A stretch of DNA of 64,000 nt from assembly GCA_024402635.1 (NCBI GenBank), contig JAKSTJ010000004.1, positions 1 through 64,000 on the forward strand, read 5' to 3'. This stretch comes from Treponema sp. Its GTDB lineage: Bacteria; Spirochaetota; Spirochaetia; Treponematales; Treponemataceae. Below, piece after piece: positions 25,686 through 34,065 of the stretch. The position numbers and the translations under genes were made by a program. The notes beneath the pieces are model-generated. The model was not told the DNA's origin, made no database searches, and was given only the letters and a program-made list of their open reading frames with translations. The number at the start of each line of letters is the position of its first letter. Positions within the stretch are counted from its first letter, which is position 1.

Positions 25686-26615
25686 TTAATTTTCGTTTCT
25701 TAAAATCATTTCGTGATAATTATCCCACCAGGCAAGTTCTTCTTCATTTGTTGCGGCTTCAGTTTCTTTAAATGTTTTGTCAATTTCATCAACTTTATCC
25801 TGAAGGGCAATTACTGCTTCTACAATGCAGGGTTCAAAGTGAGTATTTGATGATTGTCTGAAAGTTTCTAAAGCCTGAGAAATTGGCATTGGTGATTTAT
25901 ATAAACGCTGGCTTAATAAAGCATCAAGAACATCTGCGGCCGCCATAATTCTTGCAGAAAGAGGTATTTCGTTTCCTTTTAAGTGATAAGGATATCCTGT
26001 TCCATCCCATTTTTCATGATGACATAAAGTCATTTCTTCGGCAATTTTGTTGAAATTTCCTTTATCTACCAAAGGTAAGAAATCTATAAGTTTGGCTCCT
26101 TCTTCTGGATGACAGCGCATTAAATCGTATTCTTCTTCATTGAATCTTCCGTTTTTATTAAGAATTCCTTCTGGAATATGAATTTTTCCAATATCGTGAA
26201 GGAAAGCGGCAGCCTTCATATTTTTTATTGTTTCATCAGTTAATTCGTCTGCGTAATATCCAAGTTCTCTAAGTTTTTTTGCAATTAATTCAACGTAGGT
26301 TTTTGTATGAATTACGTGGCGGCCTGTAAATAAATCATGACTTCCTAAAAGCTGGGCAACAAATTCCATAAGATAAAATTGATTTTCCTGTAATTCTTCA
26401 ATTACTGTATCTCGTTCTGCAAGAGTTTTTTCTATGGATTTTTTATTTCTTGATTTTAATATTCTGTGAGCAATAAACTGGAGTGCTGTAATAAAATCCA
26501 TGAATAAAGCTATATAGATTGAATAGCTTACTGGTAATGGCCAGATGTTATAAATTGAAAGAAAAATTAAAATGATTGATAGAATTAATACTGTTATTAA
26601 AATTGTTGTAAACAT
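25686..26615 (-). CDS. Membrane HD-GYP protein, probable cyclic-di-GMP phosphodiesterase
   Basis: 309 residues with two N-terminal membrane segments (about 3-23 and 30-50), a short coiled linker, then a cytoplasmic HD-GYP domain. The HD pair is His140-Asp141 in FLHDIGKIHIP, and the GYP motif is at 207-209 in GTGYPYHLKGNEIPLSARI, with AAADVLDAL after it. A histidine pair at 199-200 (CHHEKWDG) completes the metal set. Domains of this kind hydrolyse cyclic-di-GMP. No extracytoplasmic sensor of useful size is present. It is separated from murE by 96 bases and diverges from queD. Confidence 0.9.
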   Translation of the reverse strand: MFTTILITVLILSIILIFLSIYNIWPLPVSYSIYIALFMDFITALQFIAHRILKSRNKKSIEKTLAERDTVIEELQENQFYLMEFVAQLLGSHDLFTGRHVIHTKTYVELIAKKLRELGYYADELTDETIKNMKAAAFLHDIGKIHIPEGILNKNGRFNEEEYDLMRCHPEEGAKLIDFLPLVDKGNFNKIAEEMTLCHHEKWDGTGYPYHLKGNEIPLSARIMAAADVLDALLSQRLYKSPMPISQALETFRQSSNTHFEPCIVEAVIALQDKVDEIDKTFKETEAATNEEELAWWDNYHEMILRNEN

Positions 26616-26725
26616 TGCGGAAAAAATAATATCACAACAAGGATTTTTTTTTCTATATTTAATTAAAAAAAATAAAAAATTTGTTATAATTATAAAAAAT
26701 TTACAAAAACTTGCAGGAAATTTAT

Positions 26726-27127
26726 ATGTTTGAAGTAAGAGTTGAAAGTGATTTTGCCGCTGCTCATTTTTTAAGAGATTATCATGGAAAGTGTGAAAAT
26801 CTTCATGGACACAATTATAAAGTATATGCTCATGTTCGTGGTGAAGTTTTATCAGAAGGTGGAATGCTTCTTGATTTTACTCAGTTAAAAGCAGCTTTAA
26901 GAAAGGTTTGTAAAAAGTTAGATCATACCAACTTAAACGATCTGGAAGTTTTTGATCAGAATCCAAGTGCAGAACGAATTGCCATGTTTATTTATGATGG
27001 AATAATTGAAGAACTGAAGATTGAAGGAATTGATATGACTTACAAGCCTGGAAGTTCGGATGCCTTTTTACTTGGCGTAGATGTTTTTGAAACCGATACT
27101 TCCAGAGCTCGTTATAGAATCTGTTAA
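26726..27127 (+). CDS. queD: 6-carboxytetrahydropterin synthase (QueD family)
   Basis: 133-residue PTPS/QueD-fold enzyme, second step of queuosine precursor synthesis. With the ATG at 26726 the zinc ligands are His14 (AAAHFL), His27 and His29 (LHGHNYK), and Cys23 is the catalytic cysteine. LDFTQLK and LDHTNLND are also typical. I reject the upstream TTG at 26711 because AGGAAA (26715-26720) is the ribosome site for the ATG. The C-terminal DMTYKPGSSDAFLLG stretch is longer than in E. coli QueD. Other queuosine genes are not in this window. Confidence 0.9.
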   Translation: MFEVRVESDFAAAHFLRDYHGKCENLHGHNYKVYAHVRGEVLSEGGMLLDFTQLKAALRKVCKKLDHTNLNDLEVFDQNPSAERIAMFIYDGIIEELKIEGIDMTYKPGSSDAFLLGVDVFETDTSRARYRIC

Positions 27128-27137
27128 TTTTTATAGT

Positions 27138-28865
27138 TTAATTGTTATGGACAGCAATAACAGCGTCAAAGGAATCTGTGGTTCTGTTATTACTAAAAAG
27201 TAATGGGAATTTTGATTTATAAGAAATCCATGAATTTCCGTTATTGATTCCCCATACTGTTACACAGGTGATTTTATGTTTTCCTGTGTATTTATTTCCA
27301 TATTTTTTAAGCATTTTGAAATAATCTGAATAACCGTTTTTTGCTGTATTTTTTGAATTAGCTACAATATCAAGTTCTGTAACATGTACATCAAGTTTAT
27401 CGAGAAATTTCTTTAATGCTGATTCATAATCCGAAACTCTTGGGAAAGGCTGTTCAACATCAACATGAGACTGCATTCCCATAGCATCAATTCTTGGTTT
27501 TATAGATTTACCGTTAATTGTTTTTGCTTCTGCAGCTTGGAGAAGATTAATCAGATGAAGGATAGCATCGGTTTTATAGCCACCGGTGTAGTTCATGTAT
27601 TCATTGTAGTCGTTGTAACATAATTTTACATCTTCTGGTGCATAGGCATTTGCAAAACGGAATGCGTTGATTATAAATTCTTCATTACCATAAATCTGAT
27701 ACCAGAAAGAACCTCCATCTGCTGGACCCTTATTTTTTGTATCCTTAGTAGAGCCTCTTAACCAGTTCTGATTTGAACCTGAATAAATATTTCCTGAATC
27801 ATCTGCCATAGCTTCATTTACTACATCCCATGCCCAGATTGCACGATAATCATTTTCGGCTTCCCATTCAGCAACATGATTCAATACTGTTTTGATATAC
27901 CATTCGTGGCGGGCTGTCATTGTTTCTTTATCTACAAGATTATTAATGCTGACTGTTGATTTACCACCATACTGATTGGTTTTAGTAGTTACATCTGCAA
28001 TCCAGTTTTCTGCATAAAAAGCATCTGGTGTTTGTGAATGCCAGGTAAGAACATGTCCTCGCATTTTAATTCCCATTTCTTTGCAGGCAGAAAGACATGC
28101 ATCTACGGTGGAATAATTTAATGTTTCAGGAACTTTAATTGTTATTCCGTTAGAATCTGTAAAATCTACTAAAGTTGCTGTTGTTCCGCTAAAACCCCAT
28201 CCAAAGAAACCGTCAGGCTTAAATTCATTTCCCATAGTGATGGAATTAGCATGTTTTGCAATTCCTTTTCGACTGTTTTCATTTGCAAGTTCTTTAGAGT
28301 TGTTTTCACAGGCAATACCAAAGTAATCAAAGGTATCAGAATAAGTCTCTTTTAATGAAGGAACAGATTCATCTATCCAGTCTTTTCCTCCCAAAACGGA
28401 AGAAGTAATTTTATATTCCACATTACGGAGCTGGATTTCTAAATCGGCGGGATTTGTTCCGTAGGTAGATAAATAAAGAACTGTATCTGCTCCTGCAGTA
28501 TAAACATTTTTTGCATTAGCAGAAGGAGTTGTTACTTTTATCCAGTCACTGGTTCCTGCAGGAAATGATTTACTTGTAATAATAGGGTAACCGGATGTAG
28601 TTAACTGCCACATAAGGTTTGCTGAAGATTCACCTTTATTGGTAACTTTCATTTCAACAGTTAAATCAACAGAAATAGATTTTTCTGCGTATTCAGAAAG
28701 ACTGTATGCAATATAAGCAAAAGCTCCATCTTCTAAATCTGAACCATTAATGTTTTCATCTTCTTGTGTGTATAAATTTGTTTCAGATCCATAGTTGGCG
28801 GAAGTCTCACATGATGTAAATAGCAATGTCAGGGCAGAGAGAGCGACGATGATTGTTTTTTTCAT
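27138..28865 (-). CDS. GH10 endo-1,4-beta-xylanase, lipoprotein (copy 1)
   Basis: 575-residue xylanase with a lipobox LFTSC (Cys19), so likely surface or periplasm anchored. Residues about 45-155 form a beta-rich module (NLMWQLTTSGYP, TSDWIKV) like a family 4/9/22-type carbohydrate-binding domain. The GH10 barrel follows, with GHVLTWHSQTPDAFY, acid/base Glu351 in WDVVNEAMAD and nucleophile Glu497 in VTELDI. It cleaves xylan internally. The neighbour upstream on the same strand is a second GH10 of the same architecture. The stop is ten bases from the convergent queD stop, with no terminator between. Confidence 0.95.
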   Translation of the reverse strand: MKKTIIVALSALTLLFTSCETSANYGSETNLYTQEDENINGSDLEDGAFAYIAYSLSEYAEKSISVDLTVEMKVTNKGESSANLMWQLTTSGYPIITSKSFPAGTSDWIKVTTPSANAKNVYTAGADTVLYLSTYGTNPADLEIQLRNVEYKITSSVLGGKDWIDESVPSLKETYSDTFDYFGIACENNSKELANENSRKGIAKHANSITMGNEFKPDGFFGWGFSGTTATLVDFTDSNGITIKVPETLNYSTVDACLSACKEMGIKMRGHVLTWHSQTPDAFYAENWIADVTTKTNQYGGKSTVSINNLVDKETMTARHEWYIKTVLNHVAEWEAENDYRAIWAWDVVNEAMADDSGNIYSGSNQNWLRGSTKDTKNKGPADGGSFWYQIYGNEEFIINAFRFANAYAPEDVKLCYNDYNEYMNYTGGYKTDAILHLINLLQAAEAKTINGKSIKPRIDAMGMQSHVDVEQPFPRVSDYESALKKFLDKLDVHVTELDIVANSKNTAKNGYSDYFKMLKKYGNKYTGKHKITCVTVWGINNGNSWISYKSKFPLLFSNNRTTDSFDAVIAVHNN

Positions 28866-28899
28866 TGTTTTAGTTCTCCTATAATATAAGTTAAATAAT

Positions 28900-28930
28900 A
28901 AACGGATTTCCCTTTGAGAGAAATCCGTTT
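28900..28930 (-). terminator. Intrinsic terminator between the two xylanase genes
   Basis: An 11-base perfect stem AAACGGATTTC / GAAATCCGTTT with a nine-base loop. On the minus strand it is followed by ATTATTTAA. It lies 35 bases after the upstream xylanase stop and before the copy 1 start, so the two genes probably have separate transcripts or partial read-through. Confidence 0.8.
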
Positions 28931-28965
28931 ATTTTCTTAAGAATTATTCCTTACATATATTGTAA

Positions 28966-30885
28966 TTATTTATGCGCATTAATTACTGCCCAGAATGCAT
29001 CATTTGGTTCATAAGTATCCCCAATATCATACTGAGGAAGAACTGCAGCACCAGTATTATATGTTACATCCTTTTTGTTTACATCTACATTATTTACAAG
29101 ATTAAACAATAAAGGATAAGTTTTCTTACCACCAGGTGCAGAAGGATTAATCCATGAACTTTCGTTGTTAATACCCCAGATTGTTACATTTGTAATTTTA
29201 TGTGTTCCAGAAGATTTTTTGCCGTATTTCTGAAGCATTGTAAAATAATCTTTGTATGCCTCTGTTGCAGCAGCCTGAGTTTCTGCACTAAAGTCTAATT
29301 CTGAAACATGAATGTCTGCAATTGCAAGGAAACGTTTAAGAGCAGATTCATATCCGTTTACTCCTGGCCAGCTTGTTCCAACATGTGACTGCATGGCAAT
29401 TACATCAAGACGAGGTGCAACAGATTTTCCATTTACAGTTTTAGCTTCGCCAGTTTTAACTAACTGTGCAATATGTTCAATAGCAGATGTTTTGTAATGG
29501 CCGTCAGCATCCCAGTATTCGTTATAGTCGTTGTAACAGAGTTTAACTTCTTCTGGTGCATAAGCATTGGCAAAACGGAAGGCATTTACAATAAATTCTT
29601 CGTTGCCATAAACCTGATACCATCTTGAACCGCCACCATTGTCTGGTGATTTATTTTTTGTGCCTTCTGTAGAACCACGGAGCCAGTTCTGAGAAGTTCC
29701 TGTATAAGTTTTTCCTGCATCATCTGCCATAGCTTCGTTTACAACGTCCCAGGCCCAGATTGCACGGTAACCATTTGCTTTTTCCCAATCATCAACGCAT
29801 TTAAGTACAGTTTTAATGTACCATTCGTGGCGGGCTGTCATTGTTTCTTTATCTACCATGTTGCTGATTAATTCGCCATTGTATGTAGGAGTGTAGTTTT
29901 CTGCAAAGAATCCGTCTGGTGTTTGGGAATGCCATGTGAGAACATGACCACGCATCTGAACATTCATTTTTTTACATACATTTAAAGTAGCGTAAATTAA
30001 ATTTTCTCCGTTGAGCTTAGAAGGAACTTTGATTGTTTTACCATTGGAAGCTGTAAAGTCTACAAGAGTAGCAGAACCAATTGAACCATCCCACCATTGT
30101 AAAAGGAACTGTGGTTTTAATTCATTTCCTAAAGTAATTGAGTTTGCGTGTTTTGCGATACCTTTCTGAATTTCTTCATAGTAAAGTTCGCCTGGAGTTC
30201 CCCAGTAACCATCTGCAGTATAATCTCCGTATTTATTTGAAGTTACTGCTTTAATTCCAAAGTTTCCGTATTCTGCCGCAATACCAATTGAATCAAACTG
30301 ATCTTTGTAAGTTTCATAAAGAGATGGTACTTTATCTGCCAGCCAGTCAGATGCACCAACTTTCTTTTTATCTACTTGAGATAAAACTCCGTTGTTTGCA
30401 TTTAAGTCTGACGCTTTGTAAGTTTTAGTATTACCATCTGCTGCAGTAATTACCAGTGAAAAATTATCAAGATAAATTGTTAAATCTGTGTAATCAATAC
30501 CACCAGCATTTAAATAAAAATATGCATCTGCAGATTCAATTGTAACATCTTTCGTACCAGAAACTTTTTCCCAGTCAGAAGTGCCCTTTTCAAATTCTTT
30601 TGCAGCAATTACAGGATAGTCGCTTCCTGTTGAAACCTGCCACATTAAATTCTGTTTTGCTTCATTATTATTTTCAACCAGCATATCAGTTGAAAAATCA
30701 ATGGCTATTGTCTGTTCATTGTATTCGCCAAGATTAATTGTTACGAAATTCCATTCGTTTGTTTTTGAACCGTCAATTTTTGTTACGGTTGCACTTGGTT
30801 TTACTGTAACGTTTGGTGTACAGGCAGAAAAGATGATAGCGGCTGATAAAAGAATGCCACTAAATAGACGTGAAAGTTTGTTCAT
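28966..30885 (-). CDS. GH10 endo-1,4-beta-xylanase, lipoprotein (copy 2)
   Basis: 639-residue paralogue of the adjacent xylanase. It has a lipobox IFSAC (Cys22), a binding-type beta module (about 45-155; NLMWQVSTGSDYP, TSDWEKV), then a GH10 barrel with GHVLTWHSQTPDGFF, acid/base Glu384 in WDVVNEAMADD and nucleophile Glu529 in VSELDF. Compared with copy 1 it carries extra residues before the barrel (about 160-240) and a longer C-terminal end. A GAGG ribosome site precedes the start. The pair probably arose by tandem duplication followed by substantial divergence. Confidence 0.95.
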   Translation of the reverse strand: MNKLSRLFSGILLSAAIIFSACTPNVTVKPSATVTKIDGSKTNEWNFVTINLGEYNEQTIAIDFSTDMLVENNNEAKQNLMWQVSTGSDYPVIAAKEFEKGTSDWEKVSGTKDVTIESADAYFYLNAGGIDYTDLTIYLDNFSLVITAADGNTKTYKASDLNANNGVLSQVDKKKVGASDWLADKVPSLYETYKDQFDSIGIAAEYGNFGIKAVTSNKYGDYTADGYWGTPGELYYEEIQKGIAKHANSITLGNELKPQFLLQWWDGSIGSATLVDFTASNGKTIKVPSKLNGENLIYATLNVCKKMNVQMRGHVLTWHSQTPDGFFAENYTPTYNGELISNMVDKETMTARHEWYIKTVLKCVDDWEKANGYRAIWAWDVVNEAMADDAGKTYTGTSQNWLRGSTEGTKNKSPDNGGGSRWYQVYGNEEFIVNAFRFANAYAPEEVKLCYNDYNEYWDADGHYKTSAIEHIAQLVKTGEAKTVNGKSVAPRLDVIAMQSHVGTSWPGVNGYESALKRFLAIADIHVSELDFSAETQAAATEAYKDYFTMLQKYGKKSSGTHKITNVTIWGINNESSWINPSAPGGKKTYPLLFNLVNNVDVNKKDVTYNTGAAVLPQYDIGDTYEPNDAFWAVINAHK

Positions 30886-30980
30886 TTTGTAACCTCGTAA
30901 AAAAAAATTTTGTTGACTACTTTTTTAGATAAATTCGGGTTAACTTTTTTAATGAATTTTTAATTATTATATTATATCAC

Positions 30981-31034
30981 AAAAAAAAGTTGGATAGGGA
31001 AATATAACTAAAAATTTATATATTATCCAACTTT
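30981..31034 (-). terminator. Intrinsic terminator after hisF
   Basis: AAAGTTGGATA at 31034-31024 (minus reading) pairs with TATCCAACTTT, an 11-base stem with a long AT-rich loop, followed by eight T residues on the minus strand (30988-30981). It ends the hisH-hisF transcript and separates it from the xylanases. Confidence 0.88.
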
Positions 31035-31039
31035 ATTAT

Positions 31040-31804
31040 TTAAAATCTTACAGGAACTCCCATTTTATTTAAATCTTCCTTGATTCCGCCAACAGTGTAT
31101 TTTCCTGAATGAACCATTGTTGCTATAAGAGCGGCATCAGCTTTTCCTTCCTTTAATACATCTGCCATATGCTGAGGAGTTCCGCCACCGCCAGAAGCAA
31201 TTACAGGAACTGGAACATTTTCTGCAATCATGCGGGTTAGTTCAATATCATAACCGGCTTTTGTACCATCTGCATCCATTGAATTAAGTACAATTTCGCC
31301 TGCACCAAGGGATACACCTTTTTTAGCCCATTCAAGGGCATCAAGACCTGTATCAACTCGGCCACCATGAATTGTAGTTCCATATCCGCTTGGTTTTGTA
31401 GGATCTTTACGAACATCCATTCCAAGAACAATACATTGATTACCAAAAATGCGTGCACCTTCTGTAATTAATCCTGGATTTTTTACAGCAGGACTGTTCA
31501 AAGAAACTTTTTCGGCACCTGCAAGAATAGTGTCACGAATATCTTCAATAGTGTTAATTCCTCCACCAACGCAGAAAGGAATAAAGACCTGGGAAGCAAC
31601 TTTTGAAATTAAATCAAGGATTGGTCCTCTGCCACGAGCTGATGCAATAATATCGTAAAATACCAGTTCATCAACACCCTGACGATAATATTCTGCAGCC
31701 ATTTCTACAGGGTCCCCTATATCTATATTATTCTGAAATTTTACACCTTTTGTTGTACGTCCATCTTTTACATCAAGACAAACAATAATTCTTTTTTTTA
31801 GCAT
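31040..31804 (-). CDS. hisF: Imidazole glycerol phosphate synthase, cyclase subunit
   Basis: 254-residue (beta-alpha)8 barrel that cyclises PRFAR with ammonia from HisH. The catalytic aspartates are in [10 protein letters not shown] (Asp11) and VLGMDVRKD (about Asp130). [24 protein letters not shown] and [14 protein letters not shown] are phosphate-binding family motifs. It follows hisH by 15 bases. Other histidine genes are not nearby. Because HisH/HisF-like pairs also serve nonulosonate and other sugar pathways, a non-histidine role cannot be excluded, but the sequence looks like a regular HisF. Confidence 0.94.
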   Translation of the reverse strand: MLKKRIIVCLDVKDGRTTKGVKFQNNIDIGDPVEMAAEYYRQGVDELVFYDIIASARGRGPILDLISKVASQVFIPFCVGGGINTIEDIRDTILAGAEKVSLNSPAVKNPGLITEGARIFGNQCIVLGMDVRKDPTKPSGYGTTIHGGRVDTGLDALEWAKKGVSLGAGEIVLNSMDADGTKAGYDIELTRMIAENVPVPVIASGGGGTPQHMADVLKEGKADAALIATMVHSGKYTVGGIKEDLNKMGVPVRF

Positions 31805-31819
31805 TTTGGCTCCATTTTT

Positions 31820-32443
31820 TTAGTTTTCACAGAAATTCTTAAGAATCTTTAATCCAGCTTCACCTGATTTTTCCGGATGGAACTGGCAGGCAAAAACGCT
31901 TCCGCTTTGGATAACAGCAGGAACTTTTATTCCGTAATCAGCAGCTGCTTTAATTACAGAATTTTCTTCCGGACATATAACATAGGAATGAACAAAGTAG
32001 AAATCAGCTGTTACAGGAACATCTTTTAAAATTGGACAATTTCCATTCTCATAATTAAGATTATTCCATCCCATATGAGGAATCTTAAAGCCTTTTTCCT
32101 GTAATGATGAATCAATATTAGAGAAATGTCTGATTTTTCCTTTTATTAAACCTAAACAGTTAGTGTTGCCTTCTTCAGAAAAATCAAAAATAATCTGGGA
32201 ACCAAGACAAATTCCTAAAATTTCCTTACCAGAATTTGCCCAGTTTTTAAGAAAATTATCAAAACCTGTTATTTTGAGTTGCTCCATAGCATATGCTGCA
32301 TCGCCAACTCCAGGGAAAATCAACTTAGAACATTCTTTAAGATCTTCAGGATTTTTTGAGCGAATATATTTTATATTCAAACTTTGTAAGGCGCGTTCAA
32401 CACTTGTAATGTTTCCAGCGTTATAATCAACTATTCCAATCAT
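31820..32443 (-). CDS. hisH: Imidazole glycerol phosphate synthase, glutaminase subunit
   Basis: 207-residue class I glutamine amidotransferase. It opens with IVDYNAGNITSVERAL, has the nucleophile Cys79 in GICLGSQ, the oxyanion-side PHMGWN motif and the His-Glu pair in QFHPEKSG near the C-terminus. It delivers ammonia to HisF encoded immediately downstream. The pair is flanked by a small membrane-protein gene and, past a terminator, the xylanases, so it is an isolated two-gene fragment rather than part of a his operon here. Confidence 0.95.
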   Translation of the reverse strand: MIGIVDYNAGNITSVERALQSLNIKYIRSKNPEDLKECSKLIFPGVGDAAYAMEQLKITGFDNFLKNWANSGKEILGICLGSQIIFDFSEEGNTNCLGLIKGKIRHFSNIDSSLQEKGFKIPHMGWNNLNYENGNCPILKDVPVTADFYFVHSYVICPEENSVIKAAADYGIKVPAVIQSGSVFACQFHPEKSGEAGLKILKNFCEN

Positions 32444-32513
32444 AAGTTAAAAATAATGGAATAAATTGTCATTTGCAATATATATAATAAAATTTTGTAT
32501 TCTATACAGAAAA

Positions 32514-32744
32514 TTACTCTTCAGCTTCGTCGGTTTCTTCTTCTTTTGGCGCTTCTTTTGCAGGTGCTGGAGCAGGAGTTTTATTGTTCTTTCCTTTTTT
32601 TGATTTAATTCGTTTTGGTCGTTTTTTATAATTTACAATTTTGTTTGTTAGAATAATGACAAGTACCATTGCCACAAAAGTAACAATTACTCTCCAGTCC
32701 TTTACTACTGAAAATGCTATTGATAAAATGCTAGAAAAATCCAT
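32514..32744 (-). CDS. Small single-pass membrane protein, unknown function
   Basis: 76 residues: a short N-terminus, one hydrophobic segment (about 17-37), a strongly basic stretch (YKKRPKRIKSKKGKNNK) and then an Ala/Pro/Glu tail ending in acidic residues. The basic patch after the membrane segment predicts a cytoplasmic C-terminus. The ribosome site is weak. It lies 70 bases upstream of hisH on the same strand and diverges from the OmpA-domain gene. I recognise no family; the composition pattern makes random coding unlikely. Confidence 0.62.
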   Translation of the reverse strand: MDFSSILSIAFSVVKDWRVIVTFVAMVLVIILTNKIVNYKKRPKRIKSKKGKNNKTPAPAPAKEAPKEEETDEAEE

Positions 32745-32856
32745 GCTTTATTTATCGGAATAATTTTTCTTTCCATAAAGAAATCTATGGTAACCTTAAA
32801 TAAAAATCCATGTTTTATTGTATAAACAGCCGATAATAAAACAACAGGAGTTTTTT

Positions 32857-34065
32857 ATGAAACACAAATTGTTTTTAATTTCGTTGATTCTTGCAGGAAC
32901 TTCATTATTTGCCGAGAATTCCGTAAAATTTGAATTTAAACATTCTAAAGGTGATTCAAACAGTTATCTTTCAACTGTAGATGAATATGTTTATGTAAAT
33001 AATCAATTAAGTCATAAGGCTCAGATTATTAATCGAATTGCATCCAATGTTGCAGGTGCTACTCCAGAAGGTGATGGATTCATTTATGCAACATATTTAA
33101 CTACAGAAAATTCTGTTGGACAGAATTCAGGGCTTTTAAGATACAAAGAAGAAACAACTTCCAGTGTATTTATGCGTTCAAAAAAAGGTGAACTTACTAT
33201 TTCTGATGATATTTATATGCCAACAGTTAGAAATGTTCCTGTATTTCCAGATAAAGCTGTAAAACCTGGAGATACATGGACTGCTGATGGAAAAGAAGTT
33301 CAGGATGTAAGAGATGTGTTTAATATGAAAACTGCATTAATATTTCCTTTTACAGCAACCTATAAATATACCGGTGATATTCAGGAAGAAGGAAAAACCT
33401 TAAACGTAATAGAAGTAAATTATACTTCATCATATAAAGTTCCTGATTCTGTGATTCAAAATGGATGCGAATTAAAATCATCAAAAGTTTATTCTAAGCA
33501 GATTTTATATTGGGACAATCAAAAAGGTTTACTGGATCATTATAATGAAGAATTCAGTATTCTTTTAATAGATGTGCAGGGAAATCAGTTTTTATTCACA
33601 GGAACTGGAAATGCAAAAGTAACTGAATATAAATCTGTAAATAATGAATCTTCTTTGAGAAAAATTGAAGATACTATTAAGGGCTTAAAGTTAAAGAATA
33701 TTTCTGTTAAAAAAGGCGATAAAGGTTTGACAATTAGTCTTGAAAATATTCAGTTTGAACCAGATTCACCAATTTTACTGGATTCAGAGAAACAGAAACT
33801 TAATCTTCTTTCAGAAATTCTTAATGAATATTCTAATGATCTTTTGATTACGGGGCATTGTGCTGCACGAGGTACTGTAAAAGAACGTCAGGAACTTTCA
33901 GAAGAAAGAGCTGAAGCAGTTGCTGAATATTTGATAAATCTTGGTGTTCGAGACAGATATCATGTTTTTACACAGGGAAAAGGCTCTGAAGAACCAATTG
34001 CTACAAACGCTACCGAAGAGGGCAGAGCAAAAAATCGTCGTGTAGAAATTACAATTATGGATTAA
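32857..34065 (+). CDS. OmpA-family C-terminal domain protein, exported
   Basis: 402 residues from the ATG at 32857, chosen because AGGAG lies six bases upstream and a signal peptide (KHKLFLISLILAGTSLFA, cleavage before Glu) starts there; an upstream in-frame TTG at 32818 lacks both. Residues about 20-280 are a beta-rich region of unknown family. The last 110 residues are an OmpA-like peptidoglycan-binding domain: IQFEPDSPILLDSE, ITGHCAARGTVKERQELSEERA (key residues GH and the LSxxRA helix), NRRVEITI. It probably links the envelope to peptidoglycan. The stop overlaps the convergent RecQ gene by 11 bases. Confidence 0.88.
   Translation: MKHKLFLISLILAGTSLFAENSVKFEFKHSKGDSNSYLSTVDEYVYVNNQLSHKAQIINRIASNVAGATPEGDGFIYATYLTTENSVGQNSGLLRYKEETTSSVFMRSKKGELTISDDIYMPTVRNVPVFPDKAVKPGDTWTADGKEVQDVRDVFNMKTALIFPFTATYKYTGDIQEEGKTLNVIEVNYTSSYKVPDSVIQNGCELKSSKVYSKQILYWDNQKGLLDHYNEEFSILLIDVQGNQFLFTGTGNAKVTEYKSVNNESSLRKIEDTIKGLKLKNISVKKGDKGLTISLENIQFEPDSPILLDSEKQKLNLLSEILNEYSNDLLITGHCAARGTVKERQELSEERAEAVAEYLINLGVRDRYHVFTQGKGSEEPIATNATEEGRAKNRRVEITIMD

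Noticed and set aside
27138-30885. Tandem xylanases as an assembly duplication
   Set aside because: The two proteins differ throughout in sequence, length and signal peptide, so they are true paralogues rather than a duplicated contig segment.
32745-32856. A defined promoter for the OmpA-domain gene
   Set aside because: Several AT-rich hexamers are present but no pair has acceptable sequence and spacing, so none is reported.
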